Made by a program: the position numbers and the translations under genes. Of a stretch of 64,000 nucleotides of DNA, positions 1 through 9,057 are shown one piece after another. The notes beneath the pieces are model-generated. The model made no database searches and was not told where the DNA came from. It worked only from the letters and a program-made list of their open reading frames with translations. Each line of letters opens with the position of its first letter. Position 1 is the first letter of the stretch. Location of the stretch: contig JAFEEQ010000020.1 in NCBI GenBank assembly GCA_018241025.1, positions 1 through 64,000 on the forward strand. The letters are read 5' to 3'. Source of the DNA: Pseudomonadota bacterium. Its GTDB lineage: Bacteria; Pseudomonadota; Alphaproteobacteria; Micropepsales; Micropepsaceae.

Positions 1-67
1 GCCGGTCCAGCGTCGCGTTCTGACCAACCTTCGGCGACAGCCAGCCACCACCAAAAACCTGCTGCAT
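1..67 (-). CDS. Unknown protein, N-terminal 22 codons only
   Basis: A reading frame begins with ATG at 67 and runs off the left edge (MQQVFGGGWLSPKVGQ...). A strong GGAGG Shine-Dalgarno lies 8 nt upstream of the ATG, which supports a real start. It is downstream of mutM on the same strand, about 70 nt away. The glycine-rich start has no signal peptide and I do not recognise the family. Confidence 0.55.
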   Translation of the reverse strand, partial: MQQVFGGGWLSPKVGQNATLDR

Positions 68-139
68 CGAGATAGCCTCCCGACACCAAATGAATCATCA
101 ATCCACAATTTTGCAACGATCCCCACGATAGGGAGGTGA

Positions 140-1009
140 TCAACGCTGACAGCTCGGGCAATAGAACGTCGAACGACCCGACTGCACGATGCGCTTGATC
201 GTGCCGTGTCCATGTGGACAGGGCTCGCCCTCCCGGTCGTACACGGCGAAGCGTTTCTGGAAATAGCCGAGCTCGCCCGTCGCCTGGCGGTGATCGCGCA
301 GGCTCGAGCCGCCGGCCTTGATCGCCTCGCGCAGCACCTGCTTGATTGCCGTGACCAGTGCCGCGATCTTCTCCGACCGCACCTTGCCCGCGAGCCTCTT
401 GGGCGAGATTCCGGCGCGGAACAGCGCCTCGCACACATATATATTGCCGAGCCCGGCGATCACCCGCTGGTCGAGCAGCGCCGCCTTGACCGGTGTCTTC
501 TTGCCTTTGAATGCCTTGGCCAGATAGGCAGCGTCGAAGTCCGGCGCCAGCGCCTCGATTCCGAGCCCCTTGAACAGCTTGTGCTCCTCGAGCGCGGCCG
601 TATCGATCAGCAGCATCAGCCCGAAGCGTCGATGGTCGTTGAACACGATCCGCGCCGGCGCGTCGGTATCGATGACGACGTGATCGTGCTTGTACTTGCC
701 GATACCGTCCTCGTTCATATCATGGACGTAGTTGCCGAGCTTCTTCTTCGCGCCCGAGGCATAGACCGTCATCCGCCCGCTCATGCCCAGATGGATGACG
801 AGCGTTTCGCCCGAGTCGAGATCGGCGAGGATGTATTTCGCCCGCCGGCGCAGATGCTCGATCCGCCGGCCGGTCAGCCGGCCCGCGAAGTCGTTCGGGA
901 AGGGCACGCGGAGGTCGCCGCGCCGCGTTTCGGCATGGGTGATCCGGTGCTGTTCCAGAACCGGCTGGAGGCCGGCTTTTACGGTCTCGACTTCGGGAAG
1001 TTCGGGCAT
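140..1009 (-). CDS. mutM: Formamidopyrimidine-DNA glycosylase (MutM/Fpg)
   Basis: Bifunctional base-excision-repair glycosylase/AP lyase that removes 8-oxoguanine and other oxidised purines from DNA. The 289-residue protein begins with the diagnostic PELPEVE; Pro2 is the Schiff-base nucleophile of the family. A helix-two-turn-helix segment ([16 protein letters not shown]) lies at about residues 180-200. The C-terminal zinc finger normally reads CxxC...CxxC. Here the first half is CPHGHG, so the second cysteine is gone and a histidine may replace it, while the second half (YCPSCQR) is normal. It is divergent from ubiE, a common alphaproteobacterial arrangement. Length and domain order match the family. 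Confidence 0.95.
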   Translation of the reverse strand: MPELPEVETVKAGLQPVLEQHRITHAETRRGDLRVPFPNDFAGRLTGRRIEHLRRRAKYILADLDSGETLVIHLGMSGRMTVYASGAKKKLGNYVHDMNEDGIGKYKHDHVVIDTDAPARIVFNDHRRFGLMLLIDTAALEEHKLFKGLGIEALAPDFDAAYLAKAFKGKKTPVKAALLDQRVIAGLGNIYVCEALFRAGISPKRLAGKVRSEKIAALVTAIKQVLREAIKAGGSSLRDHRQATGELGYFQKRFAVYDREGEPCPHGHGTIKRIVQSGRSTFYCPSCQR

Positions 1010-1077
1010 AAACGGCCATGAAGAGTCGCAGGCGGCGACCGTAGCCCATGGATTCCCGAGCCGCTATTCTGCTGCCG

Positions 1078-1833
1078 ATGACTGCTGACACGACCGCCAG
1101 TTTCGGATTCCGCGACGTGCCCGAGGCCGAGAAAGAGGGCCTCGTCCGCGAGGTGTTCTCCTCCGTCGCCTCGAAATATGACCTGATGAACGACCTGATG
1201 TCCGGTGGCGTTCACCGGCTCTGGAAGGACGCTTTCGTCGAATGGCTGAACCCGCAGCCGGGCTGGCGCTCTCTCGACGTCGCCGGCGGAACCGGGGACA
1301 TCGCCTTCCGCATCGTCGATGCCGCGCGCAAGCGGGGCGGAGAGGCGAGCGTCGTGGTATGTGACATCAATGCCGACATGGTCGGTGAAGGCGTGCGTCG
1401 TGCCGATGCCAAAGGCGAGCGCGCCATCGAGTGGGTCACCGGCGATGCCGAGGCACTGCCGTTTCCCGATGCCAGCATGGACGCCTATACCATTGCCTTC
1501 GGCATCCGCAACGTGACGCACATCGACAAGGCGCTCCGCGAAGCGCGCCGCGTATTGAAACCGGGCGGGCGGTTTCTCTGTCTCGAATTCAGTCGCGTCG
1601 ATGTGCCGGGCCTCGACACGCTTTACGACGCGTACTCGCTCAACGTCCTTCCGCGCCTCGGCCAGATGGTGGCGGGCGATGCGGAAGCCTATCGCTATCT
1701 CGCGGAGAGCATCCGCCGCTTCCCGCCGCAGCAGGCCTTCGCGAAGATGATCGGGCAGGCCGGCCTCGGTCAGGTGAAGGTGCGCAATCTCACTGGCGGC
1801 ATCGCGGCGATGCACTCGGCCTGGAAGATATGA
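1078..1833 (+). CDS. ubiE: Demethylmenaquinone/2-methoxy-6-polyprenyl-1,4-benzoquinol methylase UbiE
   Basis: SAM-dependent C-methyltransferase of ubiquinone (and menaquinone) biosynthesis. Visible family marks are the N-terminal [11 protein letters not shown], the SAM-binding [13 protein letters not shown] and [10 protein letters not shown]. An in-frame ATG at 1048 would add 10 residues. I prefer 1078 because family members begin a few residues before FGFRDV. Neither start has a good Shine-Dalgarno. The gene overlaps ubiB by 4 nt (ATGA), which indicates translational coupling. Confidence 0.93.
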   Translation: MTADTTASFGFRDVPEAEKEGLVREVFSSVASKYDLMNDLMSGGVHRLWKDAFVEWLNPQPGWRSLDVAGGTGDIAFRIVDAARKRGGEASVVVCDINADMVGEGVRRADAKGERAIEWVTGDAEALPFPDASMDAYTIAFGIRNVTHIDKALREARRVLKPGGRFLCLEFSRVDVPGLDTLYDAYSLNVLPRLGQMVAGDAEAYRYLAESIRRFPPQQAFAKMIGQAGLGQVKVRNLTGGIAAMHSAWKI

Positions 1834-3395
1834 GCCGTTTCGCAGATTTTTGCAGACTCTGGCACGCCGCGCGGGTTCTCTCGCGCCACGATGCGTTGCT
1901 GCCGAAGGAATATGCCGATCTGCTGCCGCCGTCGACCCGGGCGCTCCGGCGCTTGCTGGGCGCGGGGCGTGCGAAGAACGATCCCAACCCGCCAGGCGTG
2001 CGCCTCGCGCGGGCGCTAGAAAGCCTCGGACCGGCCTATATCAAGCTCGGCCAGGTGCTCGCGACGCGGCCCGACGTCGTCGGCGACGATGTCGCCAAGG
2101 CGCTCGCCGAATTGCAGGACCGCCTGCCGCCGTTTCCGACCGAACAGGCGCGCGCGGTCATCGCCGAAGGTCTCGGCAAGCCCGCAGATGTCCTCTTCGC
2201 CTCCCTTTCCGAACCGGTCGCCGCGGCATCGATCGCACAGGTCCACAAGGGCGAAACGACGAGCGATCCGCCAATAGCCGTCGCGGTGAAGGTGCTGCGC
2301 CCCAACGTCGTCGCCGAGTTTGCGCGCGACCTTACCGCTTTCGCACTCGCCGCGCGGATTGCCGAGCGCTGGTTCGTGCGGGCACGGCGCTTGCGACCGG
2401 TTGCGATGGTCGAGGTGCTTTCTGCATCGGTCGCGCTCGAACTCGACCTGCGCATGGAGGGGGCAGGGGCCTCCGAACTCGAAGAAACCACGCGCAACGA
2501 TCCCGATTTTCGCGTGCCGCATATTGACTGGAGCCGCACCGCAGAACACGTCCTGACCAGCGAATGGATCGACGGCATCTCGGTGCGGGACCGCGACGCC
2601 TTGATCGCCGCCGGCCACGATCCCAAGCGCATCGCCAATCTCGTGATCCGCAGTTTCCTGACCCAGGCGCTGCGCGACGGCTATTTCCACGCCGACATGC
2701 ACCAGGGCAATCTCTTCGTCGATGCCGAAGGCCGCCTCGTTGCAGTCGATTTCGGCATCATGGGGCGGATCGACGAAAGCATGCGGCGCTTCATGGCCGA
2801 GACCCTGGCCGGATTCCTCCAGCGCGACTACCTGCGCATCGCCCAAGTTCACTACGACGTCGCCTTCGTGCCGCCGCATCATCCGGTAGAGACTTTCGCC
2901 CAGGCGCTGCGGGCCATCGGCGAACCGATCATCGGCCGCTCGGCGAAGGATGTCTCGATGGCGAAGCTGCTCCAACAGCTCTTCGACACCACGGCGCGCT
3001 TCGAGATGAAGGCGCAACCGCAGCTCCTGATGATGCAGAAGACCATGATGGTGGTCGAAGGCGTGGCGCGCGGCCTCGATCCGGATTTCGATATGTGGGA
3101 CTCGGCGCGGCCGGTGGTCGAGAAATGGATGCTCGAGAAGCTGGGGCCGGAAGGACGGTTGCGCGATGCCGCCGAAGGTGTCAGCGCGCTCGGCCGCGTC
3201 GCCCAGAATCTGCCGCAGCTTCTGAAAAACGCCGAAACGATCTCCGCGATGGTCGCGGAGGGCGGAGTGCGCCTGCATCCGGATTCGGTGAACCTGATCG
3301 CCACCGCGCAGGTCGCGCGCACGCGCCATGTCCGTATCGCGATCTGGATCGCGGCCGTCGCGCTGGGGCTGTTGGCGCTGGTGCCGTTTCTCTAG
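1830..3395 (+). CDS. ubiB: UbiB-family atypical kinase for ubiquinone biosynthesis
   Basis: A 521-residue ABC1/ADCK-type atypical kinase/ATPase needed for ubiquinone biosynthesis. The UbiB signature KxGQ appears in [13 protein letters not shown] near residue 70. It is followed by a kinase-like core with [13 protein letters not shown] (catalytic-loop equivalent) and VAVDFGIMG (metal-binding DFG equivalent). One hydrophobic C-terminal helix (about the last 20 residues) probably anchors it to the inner membrane. The start is fixed by the ATGA overlap with ubiE; the longer upstream frame is out-of-phase ubiE. Confidence 0.94.
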   Translation: MSRFADFCRLWHAARVLSRHDALLPKEYADLLPPSTRALRRLLGAGRAKNDPNPPGVRLARALESLGPAYIKLGQVLATRPDVVGDDVAKALAELQDRLPPFPTEQARAVIAEGLGKPADVLFASLSEPVAAASIAQVHKGETTSDPPIAVAVKVLRPNVVAEFARDLTAFALAARIAERWFVRARRLRPVAMVEVLSASVALELDLRMEGAGASELEETTRNDPDFRVPHIDWSRTAEHVLTSEWIDGISVRDRDALIAAGHDPKRIANLVIRSFLTQALRDGYFHADMHQGNLFVDAEGRLVAVDFGIMGRIDESMRRFMAETLAGFLQRDYLRIAQVHYDVAFVPPHHPVETFAQALRAIGEPIIGRSAKDVSMAKLLQQLFDTTARFEMKAQPQLLMMQKTMMVVEGVARGLDPDFDMWDSARPVVEKWMLEKLGPEGRLRDAAEGVSALGRVAQNLPQLLKNAETISAMVAEGGVRLHPDSVNLIATAQVARTRHVRIAIWIAAVALGLLALVPFL

Positions 3396-3401
3396 CCAGC
3401 G

Positions 3402-3812
3402 TCAGCCGATATGCACGCGGCCCGCGTCGCAGGCCTTCGTGCCTTTCGCGTCGGTGACGTAGACCTTCACGCTGACGGTGTGATCGGCGAAGTCCGGAAC
3501 GTCCGGCACCAGGATATGGACGCCGTGGCGCATCAGCTTCTGGTTCGTCGCCAGCACGGCGGTGTAGCCGGTCGGCGCCTCGTCGGCATTGTCGAGGGAC
3601 ATCACCACGCGGACATCGGCGGTTGTCGAGTCGATGCTGTTGCAGGCGATCGCCATCGCGGTGCCGCGCGTCACGGTCGGCACAGAGGCACCGCCCGCAT
3701 CGCCCGACGGCGCGTAGGACATGATCCGGCCCGGCATCGTCTGGATGCCGTTCGCCAAAGCGGGTGCGCTGCTCGCCGCAACGAGCGCGAAACCGATCGC
3801 CAATGCACGCAT
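3402..3812 (-). CDS. Small secreted protein of unknown function
   Basis: A 136-residue protein with a clear Sec signal peptide (MRALAIGFALVAASSAPALA, cleavage expected after ALA) and a mature domain of about 115 residues. Two cysteines in the mature part (IACNSI and KACDAG) could form a disulfide. I chose ATG 3812 rather than the upstream ATG 3899 because the signal peptide starts there and GGGGA lies upstream. The gene ends 7 nt from the convergent ubiB stop. I do not recognise the family; a periplasmic location is inferred. Confidence 0.7.
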   Translation of the reverse strand: MRALAIGFALVAASSAPALANGIQTMPGRIMSYAPSGDAGGASVPTVTRGTAMAIACNSIDSTTADVRVVMSLDNADEAPTGYTAVLATNQKLMRHGVHILVPDVPDFADHTVSVKVYVTDAKGTKACDAGRVHIG

Positions 3813-3910
3813 GCTCGATCCCCAATCCGATGGCGGGGCCGAAGCCCCTATCGACTCCGGTAATATAGTGTGGACGTGGGGAGTCACCAATAGCTGCACA
3901 GTCCCGGCAC

Positions 3911-3949
3911 GGGCGCTTTATGACGTGAATCTTTCGTCACAAAGCGCCC
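3911..3949 (-). terminator. Hairpin downstream of the MATE gene
   Basis: GGGCGCTTT and AAAGCGCCC form a perfect 9-bp outer stem, with an inner TGACG/CGTCA stem, just past the MATE stop. There is no T-tract on the minus strand, so it may be a transcript-end stabiliser rather than a classical terminator. Confidence 0.5.
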
Positions 3950-3956
3950 GTTTCGT

Positions 3957-5360
3957 TCAATTCCGGGACAGCCACCAGAACCGCCAGCACATCAGAGTGG
4001 CCGCGACCAGCAACCCGAAGGCGAGGCCGTACCAGATGCCGAGCCCCTTCAGGCCCAATCCGAACGCGCACCACATGCAGACCGGGAAGCCGGCCAGCCA
4101 GTAGCTCGCGCCGGCGATCCACATTGGCGCCCGTGCGTCTTTCAGGCCGCGCAACGACAGCGCTGCGGTGACCTGAACGCCGTCGAAGATCTGGAATGCC
4201 GCTGCGACGTGCAGGAACGTCACCGACAACAGGAGCGCCGGCATGTTCGTCTCCGTCGGCGGCAGGTAGAGCGTCGCGATCTCGAACGGATAGACCGCCA
4301 GGATCACCGAGGTCACAGTCATGAAGGCCGAAGCCGTCAGGATCGCCGCCCAGCCCGCGCGCCGCACCGCCTCGCTGTCGCCCGCGCCGGCCGCGAGGCC
4401 GACGCGCACCGTCGCCGCCATCGCGATACCGAGCGGCACCATGAAGGCGATCGACGGTACGTTCATCGCGATGGTGTGCGCATCGAGATAATCGAGCCCG
4501 AAATGCCCCATGAAGAAGTTCGAGGAGAAGAACAGGCAGGCCTCGAACATCATCGTCAGCCCGATGGGCAGGCCGAGGACGTAAACTTCCAACAGCTTCT
4601 CCCAATCCGGCATCAGCGCATCGCGGAAGATGCGGTAGTGATGCAGCTTCGGCGTCAGCCGTACCACCGCGAGCATCAGCACGAAGCTGAAGGCGAAGGA
4701 GCAGGCACTGGCGATGCCCGAACCGGTAAGCCCCAGCCGCGGCATGCCGAAATGACCGAAGATGAGCGCGTAGTCGAAGAACGCGTTGAAGAACACCGCG
4801 ACGCCCATCACGATCAGCGAGGCATTCGGCTTCGACAACGCGGTCGAATAGTTGCGCAGCACCTGAAATCCGAGACTGAACGGCAGGCCGAAGGCAAGTG
4901 GCGTCAGGAACGCCGATGCTGCCGTCGCTAGCCGGTCCGACTGGCCGAGCGCCAGAAGAATCGGATGGGCAAATTGCAGCAAAACCATCAAAGGCAGGCC
5001 GACCATCAGCACCGACCAGAAGCCCATGCGCGCGACCACACGCACATCGTCCATGTTGTCCTTATCGGCACCCAGGATATGCGCGATCATCGGCGATACC
5101 GCCGAGGTCGGGCCGGAGCCGAGCAGCCAGCAGAAATAGAACATGGTGTTGCCCAGCACGGCGCCCGCCAGCGCCTCGTTGGAGAAACGCGCCAGCATCA
5201 GCGTATCGGTGGTGCCGATCGCCATTTGGGCAAGCTGGGTCAGGATCAGCGGACCGGCGAGCTTCAACAGCTCCCTTGTCTCGGCGAACCAGGCGGAAAG
5301 ACCATGGCCGGCGACACGTTCGCCGGCGTTGGCCACATCGAATTCGGCAATGTCTGTCAT
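3957..5360 (-). CDS. MATE family multidrug efflux transporter
   Basis: A 467-residue inner-membrane antiporter of the MATE family (NorM/DinF-like), predicted to export cationic drugs or dyes using Na+ or H+. About twelve hydrophobic segments are visible. The N-terminal block has the family-typical LAGPLILTQLAQMAIGTTDT around residues 34-53. The gene stands alone behind a 5' leader of about 250 nt that contains a candidate attenuator (see 5415-5517) and a promoter at 5618-5646. No strong Shine-Dalgarno precedes the ATG. The substrate cannot be inferred from sequence. Confidence 0.9.
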   Translation of the reverse strand: MTDIAEFDVANAGERVAGHGLSAWFAETRELLKLAGPLILTQLAQMAIGTTDTLMLARFSNEALAGAVLGNTMFYFCWLLGSGPTSAVSPMIAHILGADKDNMDDVRVVARMGFWSVLMVGLPLMVLLQFAHPILLALGQSDRLATAASAFLTPLAFGLPFSLGFQVLRNYSTALSKPNASLIVMGVAVFFNAFFDYALIFGHFGMPRLGLTGSGIASACSFAFSFVLMLAVVRLTPKLHHYRIFRDALMPDWEKLLEVYVLGLPIGLTMMFEACLFFSSNFFMGHFGLDYLDAHTIAMNVPSIAFMVPLGIAMAATVRVGLAAGAGDSEAVRRAGWAAILTASAFMTVTSVILAVYPFEIATLYLPPTETNMPALLLSVTFLHVAAAFQIFDGVQVTAALSLRGLKDARAPMWIAGASYWLAGFPVCMWCAFGLGLKGLGIWYGLAFGLLVAATLMCWRFWWLSRN

Positions 5361-5414
5361 GGTACGGACTTTTCTTGTTTTTATGCCCGAACCCGGTCCG
5401 ATGGAGTCAGCAAC

Positions 5415-5517
5415 AAAAAACCCTCCAGAGCCGGGCCCGGGAGGGTTGGAACATGCGATAGGGGTTGCCCTAGCGCGCGATCGCCTCGCGAGCGGATACA
5501 GCGGTCTCCCCGCCCGG
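5415..5517 (-). promoter_or_regulatory. Candidate transcription attenuator ahead of the MATE gene
   Basis: Reading the minus strand, AACCCTCC (5447-5440) pairs with GGAGGGTT (5426-5419), followed by T6 (5420-5415): a classical intrinsic terminator placed before the MATE ATG. An upstream segment, CCGGGCG then GGGAG (5517-5506), can pair with CTCCC (5443-5439) and GCCCGG (5436-5431). That gives about 11 bp that would destroy the terminator stem. This is the mutually exclusive layout of an attenuator. The competing segment lies inside the possible leader ORF 5470-5565. No known riboswitch is recognised. Confidence 0.6.
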
Positions 5518-5565
5518 ACGGGCGCAGGGCACGGCTGTGATGACCTTGAAAACGGAACTGCGCAT
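5470..5565 (-). CDS. Possible 31-residue leader peptide
   Basis: A short frame beginning MRSSVFKVITAVPCARPGG and ending EAIAR, between the promoter at 5618-5646 and the terminator at 5447-5415. Its middle codons overlap the proposed antiterminator segment, so ribosome position could decide termination. The Shine-Dalgarno is weak and there is no obvious run of one regulatory amino acid, so translation is uncertain. Confidence 0.35.
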   Translation of the reverse strand: MRSSVFKVITAVPCARPGGETAVSAREAIAR

Positions 5566-5617
5566 CAGTCTCGCTCGGCTGCGTCGCGCGAGGACTCTTC
5601 CCCGCGAATACGCGTCG

Positions 5618-5646
5618 TGGGTACGCCTCGATTTTGGGCAAGTCAA
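5618..5646 (-). promoter_or_regulatory. Sigma-70-type promoter for the MATE leader
   Basis: TTGACT (5646-5641), a 17-nt spacer and TACCCA (5623-5618). It resembles the promoter at 9873-9901 closely: both read TTGACTTGC, ten nucleotides containing AAAATC or AAATC, then GGCGTA. Confidence 0.55.
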
Positions 5647-5711
5647 CACAAGCTGCGATGACGGCGTGCATTGATGCCATGCGTGGCGCGAAGGCCACGT
5701 TCGCGCGCGCA

Positions 5712-5745
5712 AAAAAGGCGCCGGTAGCTTTCGCCACCGGCGCCT
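5712..5745 (-). terminator. Intrinsic terminator ending the rsr-rtcB operon
   Basis: GGCGCCGGT (5718-5726) and ACCGGCGCC (5737-5745) form a perfect 9-bp stem. On the minus strand it is followed by T6 (5717-5712). It lies about 56 nt past the rtcB stop and separates that operon from the MATE leader. Confidence 0.9.
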
Positions 5746-5801
5746 TTATTTGCGCGGGCGCGGACAGCCGCCACGCCAACCCTGTCCGCGCCCGCTTGTG
5801 G

Positions 5802-7007
<1,206 letters not shown>

Positions 7008-7008
7008 G

Positions 7009-7044
7009 AAAAAATGCCCGGACGTGTTGTTAGCACATCCGGGC
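7009..7044 (-). terminator. Terminator-like hairpin abutting the rtcB start codon
   Basis: On the minus strand GCCCGGATGTG, a seven-base loop CTAACAA and CACGTCCGGGC form an 11-bp stem with one T.G pair. A, T6 and C follow, and then the rtcB ATG. It has the shape of an intrinsic terminator inside the operon. It could reduce read-through into rtcB or control access to its start. Confidence 0.6.
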
Positions 7045-7075
7045 CCCTGTTGTGTTGAGAGTGTGTGGCGACGCC

Positions 7076-8401
7076 TCAGTGCGCCGTCTTTTCCTGTGCA
7101 GCGATCCACGCGATGACGGACTCGGAGAATCCGTCGACGCGCTGCCAGTCGCCCTGACCGACGCCGCGCTGGTAGGACGCGACGTTGATCATCGTTCCGT
7201 TGCCCTTGGGCGCGGGAACCGCATCGTGGGACTGCTCGTCGGTGAAGACGATCAGGCGATCGCCCTTGCGGTCGATCTCCGTCACCGCCCTTCCGAGCCA
7301 GGTCCCGCCATGGGGCTGGCTCGCGACGATCGCGTCGCGGAGCGCGAAGCCGCGGCGGGACGCGACCTTCACCACCTTTTCCGAGAAGGTGAAGATCTCG
7401 ACCTCGTCGCAGATCTCGCGCGCCAGGATCGCGAGGCCGCACGCCGCCTCCAGCCGGGTCATCTCCGACTGGTTGCCAAGCGCCAAGCTCATCGAGCCGG
7501 ACACGTCGATCAGGAGCCGCGTGCGGCCCTTGAGCCGGACATGATCCTTGATCGACTTGAGCATCGCCTCCTGCAGTGCCTCTTCGAAGTCGGGCGCATA
7601 GCGCGCCGCGGCAATGAAGCGGTAGGGCAGGATGCGATCGACGCGCATGGCGGCGATCGCATCGGCGATGGTCTTGCGCGCGACGCCGGCCGTCTGCATC
7701 AGGCGAAGGTTGCGCAGCAGCGCGAGGCCGCCGAGCTTCTTCTCCGCGATGAGCCGCTCGAAGGTGGCGCGCTTGTCCTTTCCGCCCGAGAGGGAGACCT
7801 CCCAGGTATCGGGCGCGGCAAGCGTGCCGTCGACGAGTTGCTTCCACAGCGCGCCCTGGTCGTCCGACTTGGGCTTGGCGTGCGTCAGGAACAGGACGTC
7901 CCGGATGCGCACCGCACCGTCGCGGTTGTACTTGGCGAGCTGATAGGCATCGAACTTGGTCAGCGCACGAGCGAGACCCTTCTTCACCTGGGCGGAGACG
8001 GGCTGCTTCTTGCGCTGCTGCATGGGTCCGAGGGCATCGGCCCAGTAGATCGCGAGGAACTCGGTGAGTTCGTCGGGACGCTGGACGATGCGCGCGAGCG
8101 TATCGGCCACCAGCACGCGATGCTTCTCGTGCCGCGCCATCTCGCGCACGACGAGAAGGGGCGCATGGCGCAGCTTCATCGTCTCGCGCGCCTCGATGGC
8201 GAGGGCGGCGACACGCTCGGCGGCGACCTGGGGCACCAGCGTCTTGACGCGATCGGCGATCGACACACCGTTCTCGTAGAACTGGTCTTCCCAGAGCATG
8301 CAGTTCATCAGCGCACGCCGGAGCTCCTGCTCGGGCGTGAACGCCTTTCCCTTGGCGCCCTCATGGGTGAAGACGCGCAGGAGCTTGTTGAGCTTGGCCA
8401 T
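7076..8401 (-). CDS. rsr: TROVE/vWA domain protein, Ro60 (Rsr) orthologue
   Basis: A 441-residue orthologue of the Ro60 ring protein, which binds Y RNAs and misfolded RNA ends. The N-terminal two thirds are helical and HEAT-like (TROVE domain). The C-terminal third is a von Willebrand A domain with the MIDAS motif DVSGSMS (near residue 300) and a later TDEQSHD. In other bacteria Rsr works with Y RNAs and exoribonucleases, and rsr is often beside yrl RNA genes and rtcB. Here it follows the tandem tRNA-like RNA units directly and precedes rtcB, so the three form one transcription unit. Its Shine-Dalgarno is extraordinarily long (see 8401-8413). Confidence 0.93.
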   Translation of the reverse strand: MAKLNKLLRVFTHEGAKGKAFTPEQELRRALMNCMLWEDQFYENGVSIADRVKTLVPQVAAERVAALAIEARETMKLRHAPLLVVREMARHEKHRVLVADTLARIVQRPDELTEFLAIYWADALGPMQQRKKQPVSAQVKKGLARALTKFDAYQLAKYNRDGAVRIRDVLFLTHAKPKSDDQGALWKQLVDGTLAAPDTWEVSLSGGKDKRATFERLIAEKKLGGLALLRNLRLMQTAGVARKTIADAIAAMRVDRILPYRFIAAARYAPDFEEALQEAMLKSIKDHVRLKGRTRLLIDVSGSMSLALGNQSEMTRLEAACGLAILAREICDEVEIFTFSEKVVKVASRRGFALRDAIVASQPHGGTWLGRAVTEIDRKGDRLIVFTDEQSHDAVPAPKGNGTMINVASYQRGVGQGDWQRVDGFSESVIAWIAAQEKTAH

Positions 8402-8413
8402 GGATCACCTCCT
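8401..8413 (-). promoter_or_regulatory. Extended Shine-Dalgarno of rsr
   Basis: The minus strand reads AGGAGGTGATCCA, running into the ATG. All 13 nt, including the A of the start codon, are complementary to the usual 16S rRNA 3' end (TGGATCACCTCCT). The bases immediately upstream (GGCCGAT) can pair with the 5' end of RNA unit 7. Confidence 0.75.
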
Positions 8414-8539
8414 ATCGGCCATTGGGTTGTCGGGATGGAATTGAAAGGGCGCCGGGCAACGATCGAGGCCGGATCTGCTCTACCTCTGAGCTACGGACAC
8501 CTGCGTGCCCGGCGGGAATCGAACCCGCGGCCAGATGCA
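8402..8539 (-). ncRNA. tRNA-like RNA unit 7 (permuted tRNA domain, last unit)
   Basis: Read on the minus strand. A perfect T-arm GCGGG/TTCGATT/CCCGC (8528-8512) leads straight into CGGGCAC, a GCAG loop and GTGTCCG (8511-8494), a 7-bp acceptor-like stem with one G.U closed by a tetraloop. Then TA and a perfect D-arm GCTC/AGAGGTA/GAGC (8491-8477) follow. The order T-arm, acceptor, D-arm is a circular permutation of a tRNA. The unit's 5' end (ATC then GGCC, 8536-8529) can pair with GGCCGAT (8420-8414), so its closing stem ends right at the rsr ribosome-binding site. By context it is a YrlA-like Y RNA; the exact ends are inferred. Confidence 0.7.
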
Positions 8540-8547
8540 ATGGTGCT

Positions 8548-8731
8548 CTTCACCACCGGCATGGAATTGGCCCGCAATACGGGCGAACGATAATCACGCG
8601 ACCCGGGAACGGGCGATGCTGAGACCCCGGCCGCTTGCGCGAACCGGGAAGTGCTCTATCCGCTGAGCTACGGGTGCATGAAACACCCGGCGGGATTCGA
8701 ACCCGCGACCACTCGATTAACAGTCGAAGTA
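8548..8731 (-). ncRNA. tRNA-like RNA unit 6 (best permuted tRNA, Asn-like anticodon arm)
   Basis: The unit starts TACTTC and ends GTGGTGAAG. In order it holds an anticodon-arm look-alike TCGA/CTGTTAA/TCGA (8727-8713) whose loop equals that of tRNA-Asn(GUU). Next are a 6-nt variable region, a perfect T-arm (8706-8690), a 7-bp acceptor-like stem CGGGTGT/GCACCCG closed by TTCAT (8689-8671), TA, and a perfect D-arm GCTC/AGCGGATA/GAGC (8668-8653). All tRNA arms are therefore present, but the molecule opens between D-arm and anticodon arm. A CCCGG/CCGGG stem with an inner GCAA-capped helix (8648-8626) and the box CCGTTCCC (8612-8605) follow. Confidence 0.75.
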
Positions 8732-8739
8732 ACAGCAAT

Positions 8740-8884
8740 CTTCACCACGGATCACGTGAATGAGTTGGCAGGGAACGGTCGGTGCTGTTGCTGCCCTTGC
8801 GGGCTGAGCTGAGCTACGGCTTTGCGGCCGGCGGGCATTGAACCCCGCGCCTCCACGCTTTCGCGTGGCGCTCTGTACGAAGTA
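8740..8884 (-). ncRNA. tRNA-like RNA unit 5
   Basis: The unit starts TACTTC and ends GTGGTGAAG. It holds a GAAA-capped 6-bp hairpin CCACGC/GCGTGG (8868-8853), a T-arm with GCGGG/CCCGC stem and a loop containing TTCAAT (8848-8831), and a short acceptor-like stem CGGC/GCCG with loop CGCAAA (8830-8817). Then come TAGCTCAG, a GCAA-capped hairpin GCCC/GGGC (8804-8793) in place of a normal D-stem, and the box CCGTTCCC (8778-8771). Confidence 0.65.
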
Positions 8885-8892
8885 ACAGGCAC

Positions 8893-9049
8893 CTTCACCA
8901 CTGCCTTCCGCTCTTGCGGATGACTGGCGCCGGGGAACACTCGAGTCTGAACCGCTCCTTGCGGAGCTTAGCCGTCTGCGCCGCCAGGCTGCGCCACGGA
9001 CTTGCGTCCGGCGGGATTCGATCCCGCGTCCTTACGGTCCCACGAAGTA
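8893..9049 (-). ncRNA. tRNA-like RNA unit 4
   Basis: The unit starts TACTTC and ends GTGGTGAAG. It holds a perfect T-arm GCGGG/ATCGAAT/CCCGC (9027-9011), an acceptor-like stem CGGAC/GTCCG closed by a GCAA tetraloop (9010-8997), TG and a good D-arm GCGC/AGCCTGGCG/GCGC (8994-8978). A GCAA-capped hairpin GCTCC/GGAGC (8967-8954), a GTGTTCCC variant of the conserved box, and a TCCGC/GCGGA hairpin before the 3' end follow. Confidence 0.7.
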
Positions 9050-9057
9050 TCAGGGCT

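Noticed and set aside
206..1021. 271-codon plus-strand frame opposite mutM
   Set aside because: Antisense shadow of a well-supported mutM; composition is that of reversed codons. The same applies to the long frames opposite glpD, rnr, topA, gatB, slt and the feruloyl-CoA-synthase-like gene.
5361..5711. Known riboswitch upstream of the MATE gene
   Set aside because: No guanidine, preQ1, Mn or other riboswitch core could be recognised; the sequence fits an attenuator better.
8490..9050. Ordinary tRNA genes on the minus strand, suggested by perfect T- and D-arms
   Set aside because: The 3' parts precede the 5' parts, acceptor strands are joined by 4-6 nt loops, and no linear cloverleaf with CCA end can be drawn. 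They are treated as permuted tRNA-like units.
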